In this document: in pieces, positions 45,420 through 57,389 of the stretch
Numbering within the stretch: position 1 is the stretch's first letter
Layout of the letters: each line of letters opens with the position of its first letter
Source: Labia minor
Lineage: Eukaryota; Arthropoda; Insecta; Dermaptera; Spongiphoridae
DNA: 64,000 nt
Direction: 5' to 3'
Assembly (NCBI GenBank): GCA_963082975.1
Contig: OY720350.1
Location: 9,071,488 to 9,135,487, forward strand
Notes under the pieces: generated by a model
Database searches by the model: none
Seen by the model: the letters and a program-made list of their open reading frames with translations, nothing else
What the model was told of the DNA's origin: nothing
Made by a program: the position numbers and the translations under genes

Positions 45420-45770
45420 GTCCTGTTCCTCTTTTTTTTTCTTCCCATCCCAATTCGTTTATTCTCTCTTCTACATTCATCCAATTCCATTAGTTGAAGG
45501 TTGTCTTTTTTTACGGCTTTAAGACACAAATTTTAAGAAAAGAGCCCAAGAGCAGTTAATTAATTAAGCTCGAGAGTTGGCTGATGTTTTTGTTAGCTGG
45601 GATAAATGAACGTTTTATCCCTTCTTCTCTCTCCCTCCCGACAACCAAAAGCCACCTATCCAAACGCTTCTCTTGGCGCTACTTTCTAGGAGGTCGCTTG
45701 ATCCCGACCTTTGCTAACCCCTCAACCTCTTACTAATTCATTTTAAAAAGAGACTGACATCACTGTGCAA
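45420..45770. promoter_or_regulatory. Putative conserved non-coding island
   Basis: A balanced block with cagttaattaattaagctcg (homeodomain-like cores near 45554) and cgcttctcttggcgctactt. It has no coding frame and no repeat relatives. A regulatory role is inferred. Confidence 0.25.
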
Positions 45771-46094
45771 GAGCAATAGAATATACAATTAGAACATTAA
45801 TTATGTATAAGTATTATTATCTATGGCCCCTGAAAGTTGCTAGACTGAGCCATCTTTCGTTCCTGAGCATTAATTTTTATTTTCGCCAAGCAGAAGAATA
45901 AATTATAAAATTCCCCTTTTAGTAAGGCATCTACTTAAAATAAATCTTCATGTGTCGTTCATATTCATCGAATAAAATTTAAAAAAAAAAAAAATTAAAA
46001 TATGTAGATAATTAAATAAAAAAATCTTTATGTTAAAAAAGTGAATTGATCCTTTATTCGATTGTTCTTTTTTAATATCATATATTTAATTTAA

Positions 46095-46836
46095 GGTAGT
46101 TTGTGACCCGCATTCCGAAGTCAAAAAAATAACTTTATTTTTTTTTTACAAATAATTATCCAAAGCATGCTTTAATAATTAATGAAAATTCACATAAGAA
46201 TTTATTCGATACAATTTAATAGGAGTTATAATTAAATAATTATAATAATGTAATAAATAAAATATTAATTGACTAGTACTTAGCTGTCACTAGATGATAT
46301 CAACTTTAAATGATTTTTAGGTTGGAATTTGAACTATAATAAACTATAATTGAACCAAAAAATATAACAAATATTTTTTATATTTATTAATGTTTAATAT
46401 CCTTTCCTTGTCACGTACCATTTATAAGTATATTAAAATTTTTTAGTTATTATTTGATCTTAGCGCATTTGTTGGAGCCGCCATTTTTCCCTAGTCGAAT
46501 AAACAACAGAGATAGAAGAACACATGTTAATATTAAAAAAATAATTAAATTAAAACTATGTGGTAAATCGTTTTAAAATTTTTACAGTATATGTTTTATC
46601 TATTAGAAATTTTTTGTTTGTAGGGTCAAGTTTGTCAATTTCTTACAAACCCTCAATTTCCGAGTTATTGAACAAGGACACTCATAAGAGCTCACGTATT
46701 TTTGCATAACTTTAATTAATTATATTTCTTAAACGGTGTGGTAAAAAAATCTGATTTTTTTTCTATAGGTGTATTTAATTATAATCTTTCGAATAAATAT
46801 AAAAAAAAATATAATATAGTTGGGTTACAAACTACC
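46095..46836. mobile_element. TTAA-flanked non-autonomous transposon
   Basis: Inverted ends GGTAGTTTGTGACCC and GGTAGTTTGTAACCC (right, minus strand) are directly flanked by TTAA at 46091-46094 and 46837-46840. This target duplication is that of piggyBac or Kolobok transposases. The interior is AT-rich and non-coding. Confidence 0.8.
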
Positions 46837-46840
46837 TTAA

Positions 46841-47240
46841 CAAAAAAGATTTCAAAAATATAATAATAATATTACAATTTATAAAATTATTTTTCATATT
46901 CGCATTTATTTTAAATTTATTAAATTAATTATAGACACAAAAAATGAAATAATAATTTCATACATCTGTTGAATATATATTTTTATTTTTATTTCTTTAC
47001 CTATCATTTTTATATCTAGTTATTCTCTCCCTCTCTCTATTTATTTATTATTCTTTTTACTTATGGCCTAAAAAACTTACTTATATAATATGTCAATTGT
47101 TTACATCTGCTAGTTAATATATGCAATTGAACAATATTAAAGTATTTTTTTTTTCATTTTCACAAATATATCTATCTCTTATATATATATATATATATTC
47201 ATATATGTATTCTTACCTAGATCTTGAATGAAATGTATAT
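46841..47240. other. AT-rich spacer
   Basis: AT-rich with a TA run near 47179-47198. Nothing was recognised. Confidence 0.5.
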
Positions 47241-47570
47241 TATGTTGAATGCTTAAGAGAAGCCATTTCTAGGCATTTTCAATAATAGTCTCCGAGGCAA
47301 GTGATAAAAGTTAAGTGCATTCGGAATGATGTTACAATTGACTCTGCGCAATATCCGTTTCAATTGACCCTGTGCTTTTGCTGCCCTATAAAGATGCTTC
47401 GGAGGTCCCCATTAAAACAAATGTGAGCTGGCAGGAGGCTGCAAAGGATCAGCTTGACTCAATTGAATCATCCCGGCATGAAGATAGAAGGTCTCCTTTT
47501 AAGGGCAGGAAGAAAGTACTGCACCTGCAGATATGCCCCATTAAACAAAGAGACATAGACTTTAATTGAT
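47241..47570. promoter_or_regulatory. Putative conserved non-coding island or exon
   Basis: A unique balanced block. A plus-strand frame at 47372-47569 encodes 65 residues (SWQEAAKDQLDSIESSRHED in the middle) with unremarkable, not low-complexity, composition. It has no domain I know. It could be a small exon or a regulatory element. Neither can be settled from the sequence. Confidence 0.3.
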
Positions 47571-48095
47571 AGCACAAACAAATATATATGGTATATATCA
47601 TATATCATAAGTATGGATGGAGAGAAAGAGAATAACACGAATAAATTGAAAAAACAAGACATTTTTTTTTCTTCATCACAAATTATTTTAGAAGAATAAT
47701 TAAAGGAAAGACATTCAATTACATAATATCCAGCTACAATATATTCCATATACGCGTATACACAAATTTATCTTTAAGTTAAACTACTAACTTAACTACA
47801 GATGCTAGTTTGCAGATAGATTTTTATTATTTACCTATACACAAATTAATATTGTTATTATATTTAAGGAAATAACAATAAGAAAAAACAAAATAAAAAT
47901 AATATATTATTTAAAATATTTTAAATTATAAGTATTTACATTGATTTATTTTATTCATTTATTTTTTAAAATAAGTATATTTATTTCAAAAAATAGCTAT
48001 AAAAATAAAATTTATAAAATATAAATTTTCTATATTATTTCATTTCAATTCATATTAAATTTAACTCAAATATATATATCTATATATATATATAA

Positions 48096-48126
<31 letters not shown>

Positions 48127-48329
48127 ATACATATTCATTCATTTTACAAATTGTAAATAATGTGGAAAGAGCTTTTGAAATAACAAAAACAAAAACAAAA
48201 ACAAACAAAAAATATAATCAAAATTAAATTTAAGGTTAAAAACATGAAAGTAAATACAATAAAATGATATGAACAAATTCATTTTTTCACATATCAATAT
48301 ACTTGATAATGATATTCCTACGTTAACTT
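47571..48329. other. AT-rich spacer
   Basis: AT-rich. TA runs and A-rich simple repeats (acaaaaacaaaa near 48183). No gene. Confidence 0.5.
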
Positions 48330-48425
48330 AGTGATTCTCAACCTGGGCGATCGACATCTTAAAGAGGGCGATTATTTGACTATAAGCTTTTTTTTTTTTG
48401 GGGGGGGGGCTCTCAATTATATGTA
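48330..48425. repeat. hAT-type left end
   Basis: Gtgattctcaacctgggcga resembles the CAGTGATTCTCAACC terminus. It is followed by the cgacatcttaaag strip shared with 41630 and a G run. Confidence 0.5.
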
Positions 48426-48674
48426 GAACCATTTGTTTCTATTATTTATCCCGGTAAAGATATAATTGTTTTAATATTTTACAAATTTTGAAATGCTTTT
48501 CCTGGAAATCTACATTATTAATTTTGACTTATGACGGTATTCTTCCAAACCGATGATACATCCCTTCAAAGAATTTGAAACAATGTTCTTGAACAGTGTT
48601 TCCCAACCTTGTTTGTGCCATGTCCCACCTAGGCCCTTCTAAAATTCTTAAGCCCCCCTATATAACATTTACAT

Positions 48675-49047
48675 AATTTTTACCGACCGACGATAGTAAG
48701 GGAGGTATTGTTTTCACACCAAATTTCACATGAGGAGATTTTTTTACATATATCCACAAAGTATTGGTATCTCCACTTTGTATTGGTTTTATCCTCGGGA
48801 AAATCATCTTAATTGGTTTTTTCTTAATTTAAAATTATATGACGTCACTCAGGCCTTCATGACGTCACAGCCAGCTAAACTTATATATTATAAATAAAAT
48901 AAAATTAAAAATATTTATGTTATATCCATATCTGTTTTTATTGCATTAATAGATGCATTTAAATTATTTGAAATTGTTTCTTTAACTGGAAATTAATTTA
49001 TTTCAAACCGTCGACCGGTTCTGCGTCTGGCCACAGGTCAACTTATT
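48675..49047 (+). mobile_element. Family B, 5' unit of composite 2 (internally deleted)
   Basis: Starts TTTTTACCGACCGACG and ends with CGTCGACCGGT, the CTGGCCACAG hairpin and CAACTTATT, like the 5' unit of composite 1. It lacks the microsatellite section. The 3' halves of the two composites are almost identical. Confidence 0.8.
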
Positions 49048-50265
49048 GTATTTTAACATTGAAACATTTCTCCTGCTATATTTCTATTTTATATTCAAAA
49101 ATAAATAATTTAAAATAACATAATTATTACTTGAAAAGGAAGGAAATCATTTATTGTTTTTATTTATGAAGAAATAAGAAATTGAATAAGTTTCATGAAA
49201 TGTAAAATTAATTTTTTATAAATTTAAAAATAATATCCGGGGTAGCGAGTAGATTCTTTTCTATAAACCCAGTAGAAAGAATTCTATTTCAGGGATTGGC
49301 GTCCCTGCCCTCACGTGAGCTCATGATTTCTTCTAAATGCCTCTTCTACCTGGAGGAATCATGTCCTTTACCCGTTGACTCCTTTCAATCCTCTCCCTCC
49401 CCCCTCCCCTGATCATTCAAAAAATCAAATTTATTTGGATGAAGGAGAATACCTAGCATAGCTTCATTAAAAAGAAAAAAAAATTGAAATCTTGTCTATT
49501 ATAGGAGACTCTATAGAGTCTCCTATATATATTTGAATTAATCCCCCTTCGGGGGATTAATTCAAATATATCCAGATTACGTCAATTCTTCAACTAGCAA
49601 AACCCTCTATATTCACGAATGAGACATGTCTTATGTGCCTCTAGAGAGACCCACCTCTCCTACGCTTCATATTAGTACAAAACTTGGAACTCATATTTAT
49701 AGAACGATTTGGAGAATTAGGAAAAACCAATCTAATCAATGTTTTTCATTTTATTAAAATTTTTAACTAAATCTTGTAAAATGTGACCAAGACAACTCCA
49801 TTGACCATAATTTTAGCCAGATTCTAAATAAAATTGATTTTTCGTATCATTAAATGGAAATTTTTAATTAATTTTAATATTGGTTTATTTTTACAGTTCA
49901 ACAAATATATTGCCTCATAACAACATATAAATCCTATACGAATCGATTCATTATGAAACGTAGATTCTTTTTCACTACTATTATATAATTTTACGATGCT
50001 TCGTTGATTAAATATTAATTATTAAAGTTTGACAGATTGAAAAGATTTGCCGGCATGTTGAACCCCCACCGCCACCTCACCTCACCCGCCCCCCACCCTT
50101 CCCTCCTGGCCTGCCTGCCTGCTTCGAGCGCATTTAGTTCCCATTCCCTTTCCAGTGGAAGACGTTGACCGGCCTCACCACCGAAATCGTCCATTAATCA
50201 AGAATTAATTGTAAATTTATTTATTCTTATTAATTTAAATGAAGTTTAATAAATTTTAGAAAAGA
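49048..50265 (+). other. Cargo of composite B element, copy 2
   Basis: A near-identical copy of 20794-22015, including the twin hairpins (49500-49571) and the polypyrimidine-AG stretch near 49885-49896. The 64-codon frame of copy 1 is altered by small insertions and deletions in the GC-rich part near 50050-50150. That argues against a conserved protein there. Confidence 0.65.
49500..49571. repeat. Twin hairpins in cargo copy 2
   Basis: The first is a 28-base perfect palindrome centred on CTATAG (49500-49527). The second has 21-base arms and a TTC loop (49527-49571), against TTA in copy 1. The stem is the same in both. Confidence 0.85.
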
Positions 50266-50319
50266 TTTAAATTAAAATTGAATTTATAACTTTTTACTGA
50301 ATTATTTATTATATATATT

Positions 50320-50492
50320 TAATTATATATTATAAATAAAATAAAATTTTAAAAATATTTTTGTTCTATCCATATCTGTTTTTTATTGCATTAATAGATA
50401 CATTTAAATTATTTGAAATTGTTTCTGTAGCTGGAAATTAATTTATTTCAAACCGTTGGTCGGTTCTGTGCCTGGCCACAGGTTAACTTATT
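50320..50492 (+). mobile_element. Family B 3' part closing composite 2
   Basis: Starts in the tataaataaaataaaat strip of B and runs through the 3' repeat CGTTGGTCGGT and the CTGGCCACAG hairpin to TAACTTATT. It is shorter than the matching part of composite 1. Confidence 0.75.
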
Positions 50493-50587
50493 AATAGTAA
50501 AAAGAGTTAAACTCGTGTCGAGTCCATTTACGAATTACCACCCTTTACAAACAAATTCCCTCCCCCCCCCCATGTTGGGAAACACTG

Positions 50588-51130
50588 TTCTAGATAAAAC
50601 TAATAAATAAAATTGTTGAATTAAAAACGGTAATGTACAATACTGTGTACAATAACTGAGATTAAATGTATTCATTAATCTACTGAATTATTCGACTTAT
50701 TTAAAATATATACATATATTAAATATAAAATTATTATTATTTTTGAATGATTCAAAACCTGAAAGAACGAATTCATCTACTGAATTTATCCCTCAATCAA
50801 TCGCTAACAAAGAATTAATTTGAAAATATAGTTATTTTTATTAATTAAATCGAAGATTAGTGAACTTAAAAAAAAATATATTATCTTTATAAAAATTAAT
50901 TTTTTAAAAAACAACATGTATTTATAACATTTTACTGATTTATTACTTAAAATATATCTAAATTTGATAAATTTTTCATTAAAATATTCGAAAAGAATTA
51001 AGCTTAAATGTTGTGTTATGTTGACATGATTTAAGATATCATGAAAAGTTAAATGAAAATCATCTTAAAGATGTTAGTATTATTTAAAACATTTACTAAT
51101 TTATATTAGATTATTTATTTATTATATATA
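50588..51130. other. AT-rich spacer
   Basis: AT-rich, with no feature recognised. Confidence 0.5.
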
Positions 51131-51169
51131 AAACAATACCTCCCTTACTATCGTCGGTCGGTAAAAATA
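51131..51169 (-). repeat. Family B 5' tip
   Basis: Only the first 35-40 bases of B remain on the minus strand (TTTTTACCGACCGACGATAG and gtaagggaggtattgtttt). Confidence 0.75.
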
Positions 51170-51546
51170 TATAACCATTTCATATATATAAATATATATA
51201 ATTTTAAATATTCTATTTATTATTTTTAATTTCATTAATCCAACACACCACTCTTTTCAAATTTCAAATAAATATTATTTTGTCAATTAAATCAAATTTA
51301 GTACTTTTAAAATGTAAATAATATTTCATACTTATATTATGTTAATTAAACAGAATAACAGCATATTCATGATATTTTTTATTTTTATTTTTACTCACCT
51401 AAGCGCCTATCCAATCTTAAATCGTGATTCTAGCATAGAAAAAAATTTTAATATATTTTAATATCATAGAAATAAGATAATATAATCTTTTTTTTTCATT
51501 TCTTTGAAATAAATATCTAATCTTAATTCATTTTTTCTTTATTTAG

Positions 51547-52207
51547 GTAAAGTAGATGGGACATCAAATCAAGTCTTCCAGTTTAACACGAATTTTAATT
51601 ATCAAGCCTTTATGAACTCCGAGGTTAGTATTTATCTATTTATTATTAATTTGATTTTTAATTCAATTTCAATTTATTTATTTTAAAATTGTATAATCTT
51701 ATATGTTAATTTTTATTCAATTTCATGTTATCATCTTCGTTCCTGCTACTGGATGTTGATTTGAATTCTTGTTTATCTTCTTCATCCCTGAATGAAATGA
51801 TAATACAGCTCACCAAATGTAAGTAATCATCGTTATTTATGATGCATGGCAAATTTTAAAATGAACAAAATTTTATTAATTTCAAAATTTAAAAGGAATA
51901 TTTATAGTAGAGTTTAAAATACATAATAGTAAGATTAATTGAAATTAAATTGTTTTTTTTTGTTTTAATAATATTCATTAGGAGATTTTAGAGAAATACA
52001 CATTAAATTATATAATAGAATTTATTGAGATGAAGAAATTCCAGAGGAAATCTGTCAAGAAGGAGGCAGAAGAGACAAAGGAAGGTAATTAGAATTGGTA
52101 GGTTTCGGGGAGGGTGGTTAATCTTTGGTATCTATATTTTGTTGTTAGGAATCTTCAGAATGTTGCCTCCTACTTCCATCGTGGGATGCATATTCTCAGC
52201 CTACTAA
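51547..52207 (+). CDS. Candidate host gene fragment, three short exons
   Basis: A tentative chain of open segments with matching phases. Exon 1 is 51547-51623 (acceptor ctttatttag, donor GAG|gttagt; residues KVDGTSNQVFQFNTNFNY and on). Exon 2 is 51982-52084 (acceptor attcattag, donor gaag|gtaatt; EILEKYTLNYIIEF, then a K/E-rich strip). Exon 3 is 52149-52207 (acceptor gttgttag, ending GCIFSAY and stop). An AATAAA lies about 20 bp after the stop. Introns would be 358 and 64 bp. No domain is recognised. Segments this short can be open by chance, so confidence is low. Confidence 0.18.
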
Positions 52208-52239
52208 TCCTTGGATTAAATTAGAATTAATAAATAAAA

Positions 52240-52700
52240 AAAGGTGGGTGGATAAAACAAGTGCCATGCCATAATTTAAGAAAAGGGTTGCATTAATTGC
52301 ATGCCAGGTCTGAATTGTGCCTTTTTGCATTGCTGAGAGTGTAGTTGAGGTGGATCGAATGAACAAGCATTCGGGAAGGTAATTCAGCACAGTTCCAAAA
52401 TGGGATTAGCCTGAACAGGAACAAATTGTTGATTGCCTTTTGGGCATAGGGTATTTTCGATTTGCTTAAGCAATCCTCTCTTAGATAGGTAGATTCTATT
52501 TCAGGTTGCCCCGAATGTGGCGGTTTCATTTCAAAATCCAAAAAATCAAAGGCACTCTCAGCTGATTCAAAGAGGCTTACAGATCAAACGCCTTATTATT
52601 ATTATTATTATTATTATAAGGCAAACTTTCTTTTTCATTACTTTTTCTAAATTCCGCAAGGAGAGGCTTGGATGGGCTAATTTATGGGGACAGGAGGAGG
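52240..52700. promoter_or_regulatory. Putative conserved non-coding island
   Basis: A balanced, unique block downstream of the candidate exons, with an ATT repeat at 52594-52617. Overlapping frames on both strands (60-80 codons) show no known domain. It could be 3' untranslated or regulatory sequence. Confidence 0.25.
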
Positions 52701-52955
52701 CCCTATTAAATATTCAATTGTTTTTTTTCATTTAATTAATAATTAAAAAAAAAATACTTGAATATCGCGATTATTTTCTTAATTTTTATATTTTCTTTTT
52801 AAAATATACAATGTATAATTTCAACTTTTTTATATCTTTTAAAGTTTTTTGATTGAATTAATTATTAAATTAGGCTTATAATTGTAAAATTATACAATTT
52901 AAATTTAATATGTATATATATAGGAGGAGTTTAAAAAAAACAAACAAAACAATAT

Positions 52956-53301
52956 AGGGTAAAGTAGAGAGTCATTGGCCCCCTATCACTAAAACACAAA
53001 TAATAAGAGATTTTTATTTTAAAAATTGCGCTATTAACTATGGTTATGTAATAGTTTGTTGTATGGTTGTATAATCACTATAGAATACCTAGATCAATAA
53101 CGATAACAGGGGGCCAATAACTGTATTTTTTATTTTTTTTATGATTTATTGAAAATGCCATGAGAAAATGATTTTTTTTATTCATCAAAATGCTCTTAGT
53201 ATCTATGTTCTGCAAACCTAATTTGACACAGATTGTTCCGCAATTTGCCCAGATATGCATTAAAGACTGTTAGGGGGCCAACGACTGCAGACTTTACCCT
53301 A
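52956..53301. mobile_element. MITE with GGGTAAAGT termini
   Basis: Inverted ends AGGGTAAAGTAGAGAGTCAT (left) and AGGGTAAAGTCTGCAGTCGT (right, minus strand), both continuing TGGCCCCCTA. The flanks are TAT/ATA, compatible with a TA target. An extra GGGGGCCAATAACTG motif sits in the middle (53108). Non-coding. The superfamily is not certain. Confidence 0.75.
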
Positions 53302-54223
53302 TACTGTTTTCTGCCTTTTCCTAATATTTTTTAAGTTTTTTAAAGGCATTCTTATAATACATTTATTGTTCTAAAAAAAAGAAAAGTTTCTATGTTTAGA
53401 CATGGATTTATATATATAATAAACCATGTATTTATATATATATATATATATATATATAGCTCTCTATAGGCTCTATTATATATCTATATTAAAACAATTT
53501 AGTATAAATAATAAAATAAGAAATTTTACTTTAATGTGAAACCCAGTGTTAACAGAGCATTAATTATTTAAATTGCCGTTGGTTGATCGAGGCGAGTGAC
53601 TGGACTGACTCAACGGTCGAATCAATAGGAGCCCCTAATATTTAGGCAACTAACATCACTCGCACTTGATTTAAATTTTAAATTTTCAAAATTATAAATA
53701 TTATAAATAGATTTGTATTATTAGATATTAATATTTTAAATTATTTTCTTTTTATATTCAATTGAAAAATTTAAGACTATATATTAGCCTAATGAATACT
53801 GAACAACTAATTAATTAAATTATTTCTAAATTTAATTCTTTAATAATTTTATTTCATTATTTAACAATAATTTGTTAAAGATAAAAATTGTAACAAGAAG
53901 AATGTATGATAGATAATTTAGAATTGCATTTGAATCTGGTTGTAATTGTACTAAAAGAATGACAGATAGTGGGAGGGAGAGGGAGAGAAGAGTGTAGAAA
54001 AAAGAGATCAGAATAAGTTTGTATAGAATGGCGGGTTGACTTTGATGATCACAATCTCTCACAAATGCAAATTAACTTGGCACTTTGCATTTATAAAAAG
54101 TCTGGGAAACGAACCATTCTATATATATATACGATTTTTTTTAAATTTTAATAATACGCTATTTGCAATAAATTAATGATAATTTTTTTTTAATTTGTTT
54201 ATATATATATATATATATTTCAT

Positions 54224-54260
<37 letters not shown>

Positions 54261-54785
54261 TATTTTAGTGAACATAGGGAATAATATTATTAATATAAAT
54301 TGTAAAATGATATTTTAAAGATAATATCTAATAATTTTTGTTATTGAATTGGAAATAAAATTTCAAATAAAAATTTTATTAAAAAAATTTTAAATTTTCT
54401 ATTTAAAACATGAAATTTACATTGAAACAACAAAATAATATATTTATCTTTGCTGAACTTAAAAACAATATTTGTCAAGTTGCTATGAGTCTGTCAAAGT
54501 TAGAGAATCGAGCAAATCAGTGCATTGCTTATGGTGAGAGTCACCTGTCCAATACAATATTTAAAATAACTTAAAAATAAAATTTCCAAAATTATAATAA
54601 CTGTCTAAAAGAAATAAATCAATCACTATAACCAATCGTGTTTTATTAATTCTCTAAATCATCTCAGTTAAGTAATTCCACCATGCATTATCAAAATACA
54701 AGTTAGTAATATTATTTTGGATAAATACTAATATTCGATTACAATTAGATTTAAGTATAGCCAGTCAAGTTCGTTTTGGACAGAT
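53302..54785. other. AT-rich spacer with a small island
   Basis: AT-rich with TA runs near 53437-53457 and 54199-54218 and an ATT repeat near 54228-54262. A balanced strip at 53570-53670 carries GCGAGTGA and its complement TCACTCGC about 60 bp apart. No gene. Confidence 0.4.
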
Positions 54786-54788
54786 ATA

Positions 54789-55260
54789 CGAGGGTGGGGT
54801 GAAAAGTTTCCGGCCTGACCAAGAAAAACGATGTTTTTAAATTTATTTTTTTTTTTTTGCTTTATTTTTCAACATTCAAGATAGCTGAGACCTGTACGAT
54901 GTCAGCTGAACGTGTGCGAAATATTTTGCACAACCATTTGAACATGGAAAGCTGTGTAACGTGGGTGCCGCGTTTGCTAACGTTAGACTAAAAACTGCTT
55001 CGAAAAACCATTTCTACCGACAATTTGGTGCTGTAGGCGTATTCTAAACGAATTTTTGCATATAATTCATAACTGTTGATGAGACTTAAATTAAATTAAA
55101 TTTAATTAATTAATTAATTAAATGAATTAACTAAATTAGAAAACTGTTATGAGAAATGTATCAGTGTTGATGGAGATTATGTTGAAAAATATAGCAAAAA
55201 AAAAAAATTTAAAATCATCGTTTTTCTTGGTCAGGCCGGAAACTTTTCACCCCACCCTCG
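54789..55260 (+). mobile_element. Mariner-derived MITE, family C, copy 2
   Basis: Same termini as 9066-9518 (CGAGGGTGGGGTGAAAAG), with TA outside both ends, but the opposite orientation. The termini of the two copies are almost identical. The interiors have diverged more. Confidence 0.85.
54900..55195 (+). pseudogene. Mariner transposase remnant in MITE C copy 2
   Basis: MSAERVRNILHNHLNMES opens the remnant, followed after a frameshift by the WVPRLLTL strip (here altered) and a trace of the linker. After a TTAAT-type repeat the C-terminus KCISVDGDYVEKYS is still readable at 55152-55195. It joins the end of the DNA-binding region to the C-terminus, with the catalytic core removed. The same deletion in both copies means it arose before they spread. 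Confidence 0.8.
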
Positions 55261-55522
55261 TAAAAATAGAGATGAATGAGAGAATTGGGAGATGATAAAA
55301 ATGGAATGAAATTGGCTCAGGAATTTGATTGCTAAGCTCAAAAATTTTTCAAGATTAATGAAACAAACATTTTTTTTTTAATTCATTTTCTGACAAAGAC
55401 TACCCTATTTTTAAAAGATGGAAACCAATACAAATTAAATTTCTATCTTCTCCCCTCCTTTATTTACATTTTAATTCTCATTTTATTAATACTCATCCAA
55501 CCCTGACTTTAAATCTCTAAAT

Positions 55523-55731
55523 CAGTGATTCTCAACCTTTTTTTTTACCCCGGCACACTTTTAACGGTTTAAAAAATTTGGCGGCAAAGAAAAAGAAAAG
55601 TGTAAAAGTTTACCATATTGGAAAAAGTGGTCGCAAAACGGTTTACCTTTTTTTTACAACCAAATTGAAAAAATTTAGAAAAAGATTCGGAAATGTTTAA
55701 GAGCCTCATAATCTCTCGGCGCAGTGGTTGA
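55523..55731. mobile_element. hAT-type MITE, degraded right end
   Basis: The left end is CAGTGATTCTCAACC. The interior has the gtaaaagtttacc and ccaaattgaaaaaatttag strips in common with 16206-16460. The right end is worn (gcagtggttgagat). It is a relative of the earlier MITE in the inverse layout. Confidence 0.65.
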
Positions 55732-56797
55732 GATCTAATTGATCTAATATTAAAATGTTAATATTTTTTTTTTACTTCAATACTAAATATTAATTAATAT
55801 TATATAACGAAAAAGAAGAAAATGAATAAATAGAAGTGTTTATTGTTTCTTTTATCTCTTGATTAGATTTGATATTAAAATTAATTTTACTTTCTCCTTT
55901 CAATCGAGATGAAAGTTTATTTTCATTTTATTTTATTTCATTTTTTGTTATCAAATGTGATTTTATAATAAGTGGCTTTTATGTACTCAGTCAACGATGA
56001 GATGCGATCTCGAGTGTTAATTACATTCATTAATTTTTTTTTTTCTCTCTTTTATTATTTATTCAAACATCATTTCGTTTATTTGTTTTTTTTTTGTTTG
56101 TTTAAATTTTTATAATATGATTCTCATTAATATTTGTTAGGTTTGTTTTTTTTCATACTTCCTCTTTCATTTGTTTTGTTGATGTTGTTATCTGTGGACA
56201 AATACGCCATTTTTAAAATTGTTCATGTGTATAACTTTAAACTTGTATGGGTGTGGGGTAGACGTTTGTCCCTTTCACAGGGCTTTCCTTTTAGTCACGA
56301 AATAAGAACCGCCTTTAATGATATAAAAAGTTATAATTGTGAAAAGCCACACCCCTTTTCAAGGAATCAATGAACAACTGTCGTTTCCTATATGCTATTA
56401 TTATTATTATAATTATTATAATTATTATTATTTTATAAAACGAAATATGGCGACGTGTTACTCTTTCATCTTCTTATTCTTTCACTTTTGTATTTATTTA
56501 AATATTTATTTACTTATTTATTTAATAAAATGCATTGATTTATAATAGACCTACCTACTTACATTATGGTAGATATGTATATTTGAAATCTTCTCTTTTT
56601 TGGATACAAATTTTTCCCTTTTCCAACTAATGAATTAAAATTAATTGAAAAAATAAAGATGAATTAAAGAAAAGAAAATAAGAAATATCTATTAAGTCTA
56701 CTATTTGTGATGATCTTTTATTTGTTCTTTCATTTTTTTAATCGTTATTATTATTATTATTATTTTTAAATTAGCTTAAGAGATAATACAGGGTTAT
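55732..56797. other. AT-rich spacer
   Basis: AT-rich and T-rich. A more balanced strip at 56180-56390 contains a 79-codon frame without a recognisable domain. ATT repeats lie near 56398-56430 and 56748-56765. Confidence 0.45.
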
Positions 56798-57345
56798 CAT
56801 AAAAGAATGGTCCGGTTTCAGTAATTCGTAGAAAAATTGTAGGGAAATTTCTAAATGTTATATTGGTATTTCTGAAATCCTACAACACAAAAGTTTATTT
56901 ATAAGCTGTTCTAACCTCAACATCAGTTCTTGTGCTGTTGTTGCGGTGAGTTTGGAGATCGATGGATAGGCCGGCAAGGACCTATGCTGTGGCCTCCAAG
57001 GAGTCCAGACCTGACACCTTGTGATTTTTTCTTGTGTTGTTACATCAAAAACATTGTTTATTTACAAAATATTCTCGACCTGAACCACTTAAAAAACAGG
57101 ATTATTGAAGCAATGACAACCATAACCGAAAAAATTTTAGCGAATGTTTGGAGAGAAGTTGATTATTGTTTGGACATTTGTCGAGCGACTAAGGGCGCCC
57201 ATATTGAACTTTATTAATTATGTATCTGTATGAGACGACAAATTAGATTAATAAACAACATTAACTGTAAGTAATTCTGTTTTTCTTTAAACAATGTTCG
57301 AATATTCATAATTCATTCATCCTGTTAAAACCTTTTTGAAATTAC
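56798..57345 (+). mobile_element. ITm-superfamily transposon, truncated
   Basis: The left end CAGGGTTATCATAAAAGAATG follows TA. The right end is weaker but related (AGGGTAATTTCAAAAAGG on the minus strand at about 57350). The inside is the C-terminal part of a transposase. The terminus links it to the MITE at 5006. Confidence 0.7.
56930..57217 (+). pseudogene. ITm transposase, C-terminal part
   Basis: A 95-codon open frame reading FGDRWIGRQGPMLWPPRSPD, LTPCDFFL, and near the end VWREVDYCLDICRATKGAHI. The WPPRSPDLTPxDFFLW block holds the third catalytic acidic residue (D of CDFF) of a group widespread in insects and annotated as Tc3-like or mariner-like. Full proteins are around 350 residues. 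The DNA-binding part and the first two catalytic residues are absent. The start codon is probably not a natural one. Confidence 0.8.
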
Positions 57346-57389
57346 CCTCTTTGGTAAATCTAATATTTTTTTTATATATTAATTATAAT

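Larger units (their letters stand above)
48594..50587. mobile_element. hAT MITE split by a composite B element
   Basis: The left end CAGTGTTTCCCAACCTTG at 48594 and the right end CATGTTGGGAAACACTG at 50571-50587 are inverted repeats. They are flanked by 8-bp sequences ttcttgaa and ttctagat (six of eight match). Without the inserted B composite (48675-50492) the element would be about 175 bp. It predates the B insertion. Confidence 0.8.

Noticed and set aside
47372-47569. 65-codon frame as a real small protein
   Set aside because: No recognised domain or splice context strong enough. Kept only as a possibility inside the island entry.
51781-51830. Ten-base microexon (acag, CTCACCAAAT, gtaagt)
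   Set aside because: The signals look good, but including it breaks the reading frame between the two candidate exons.
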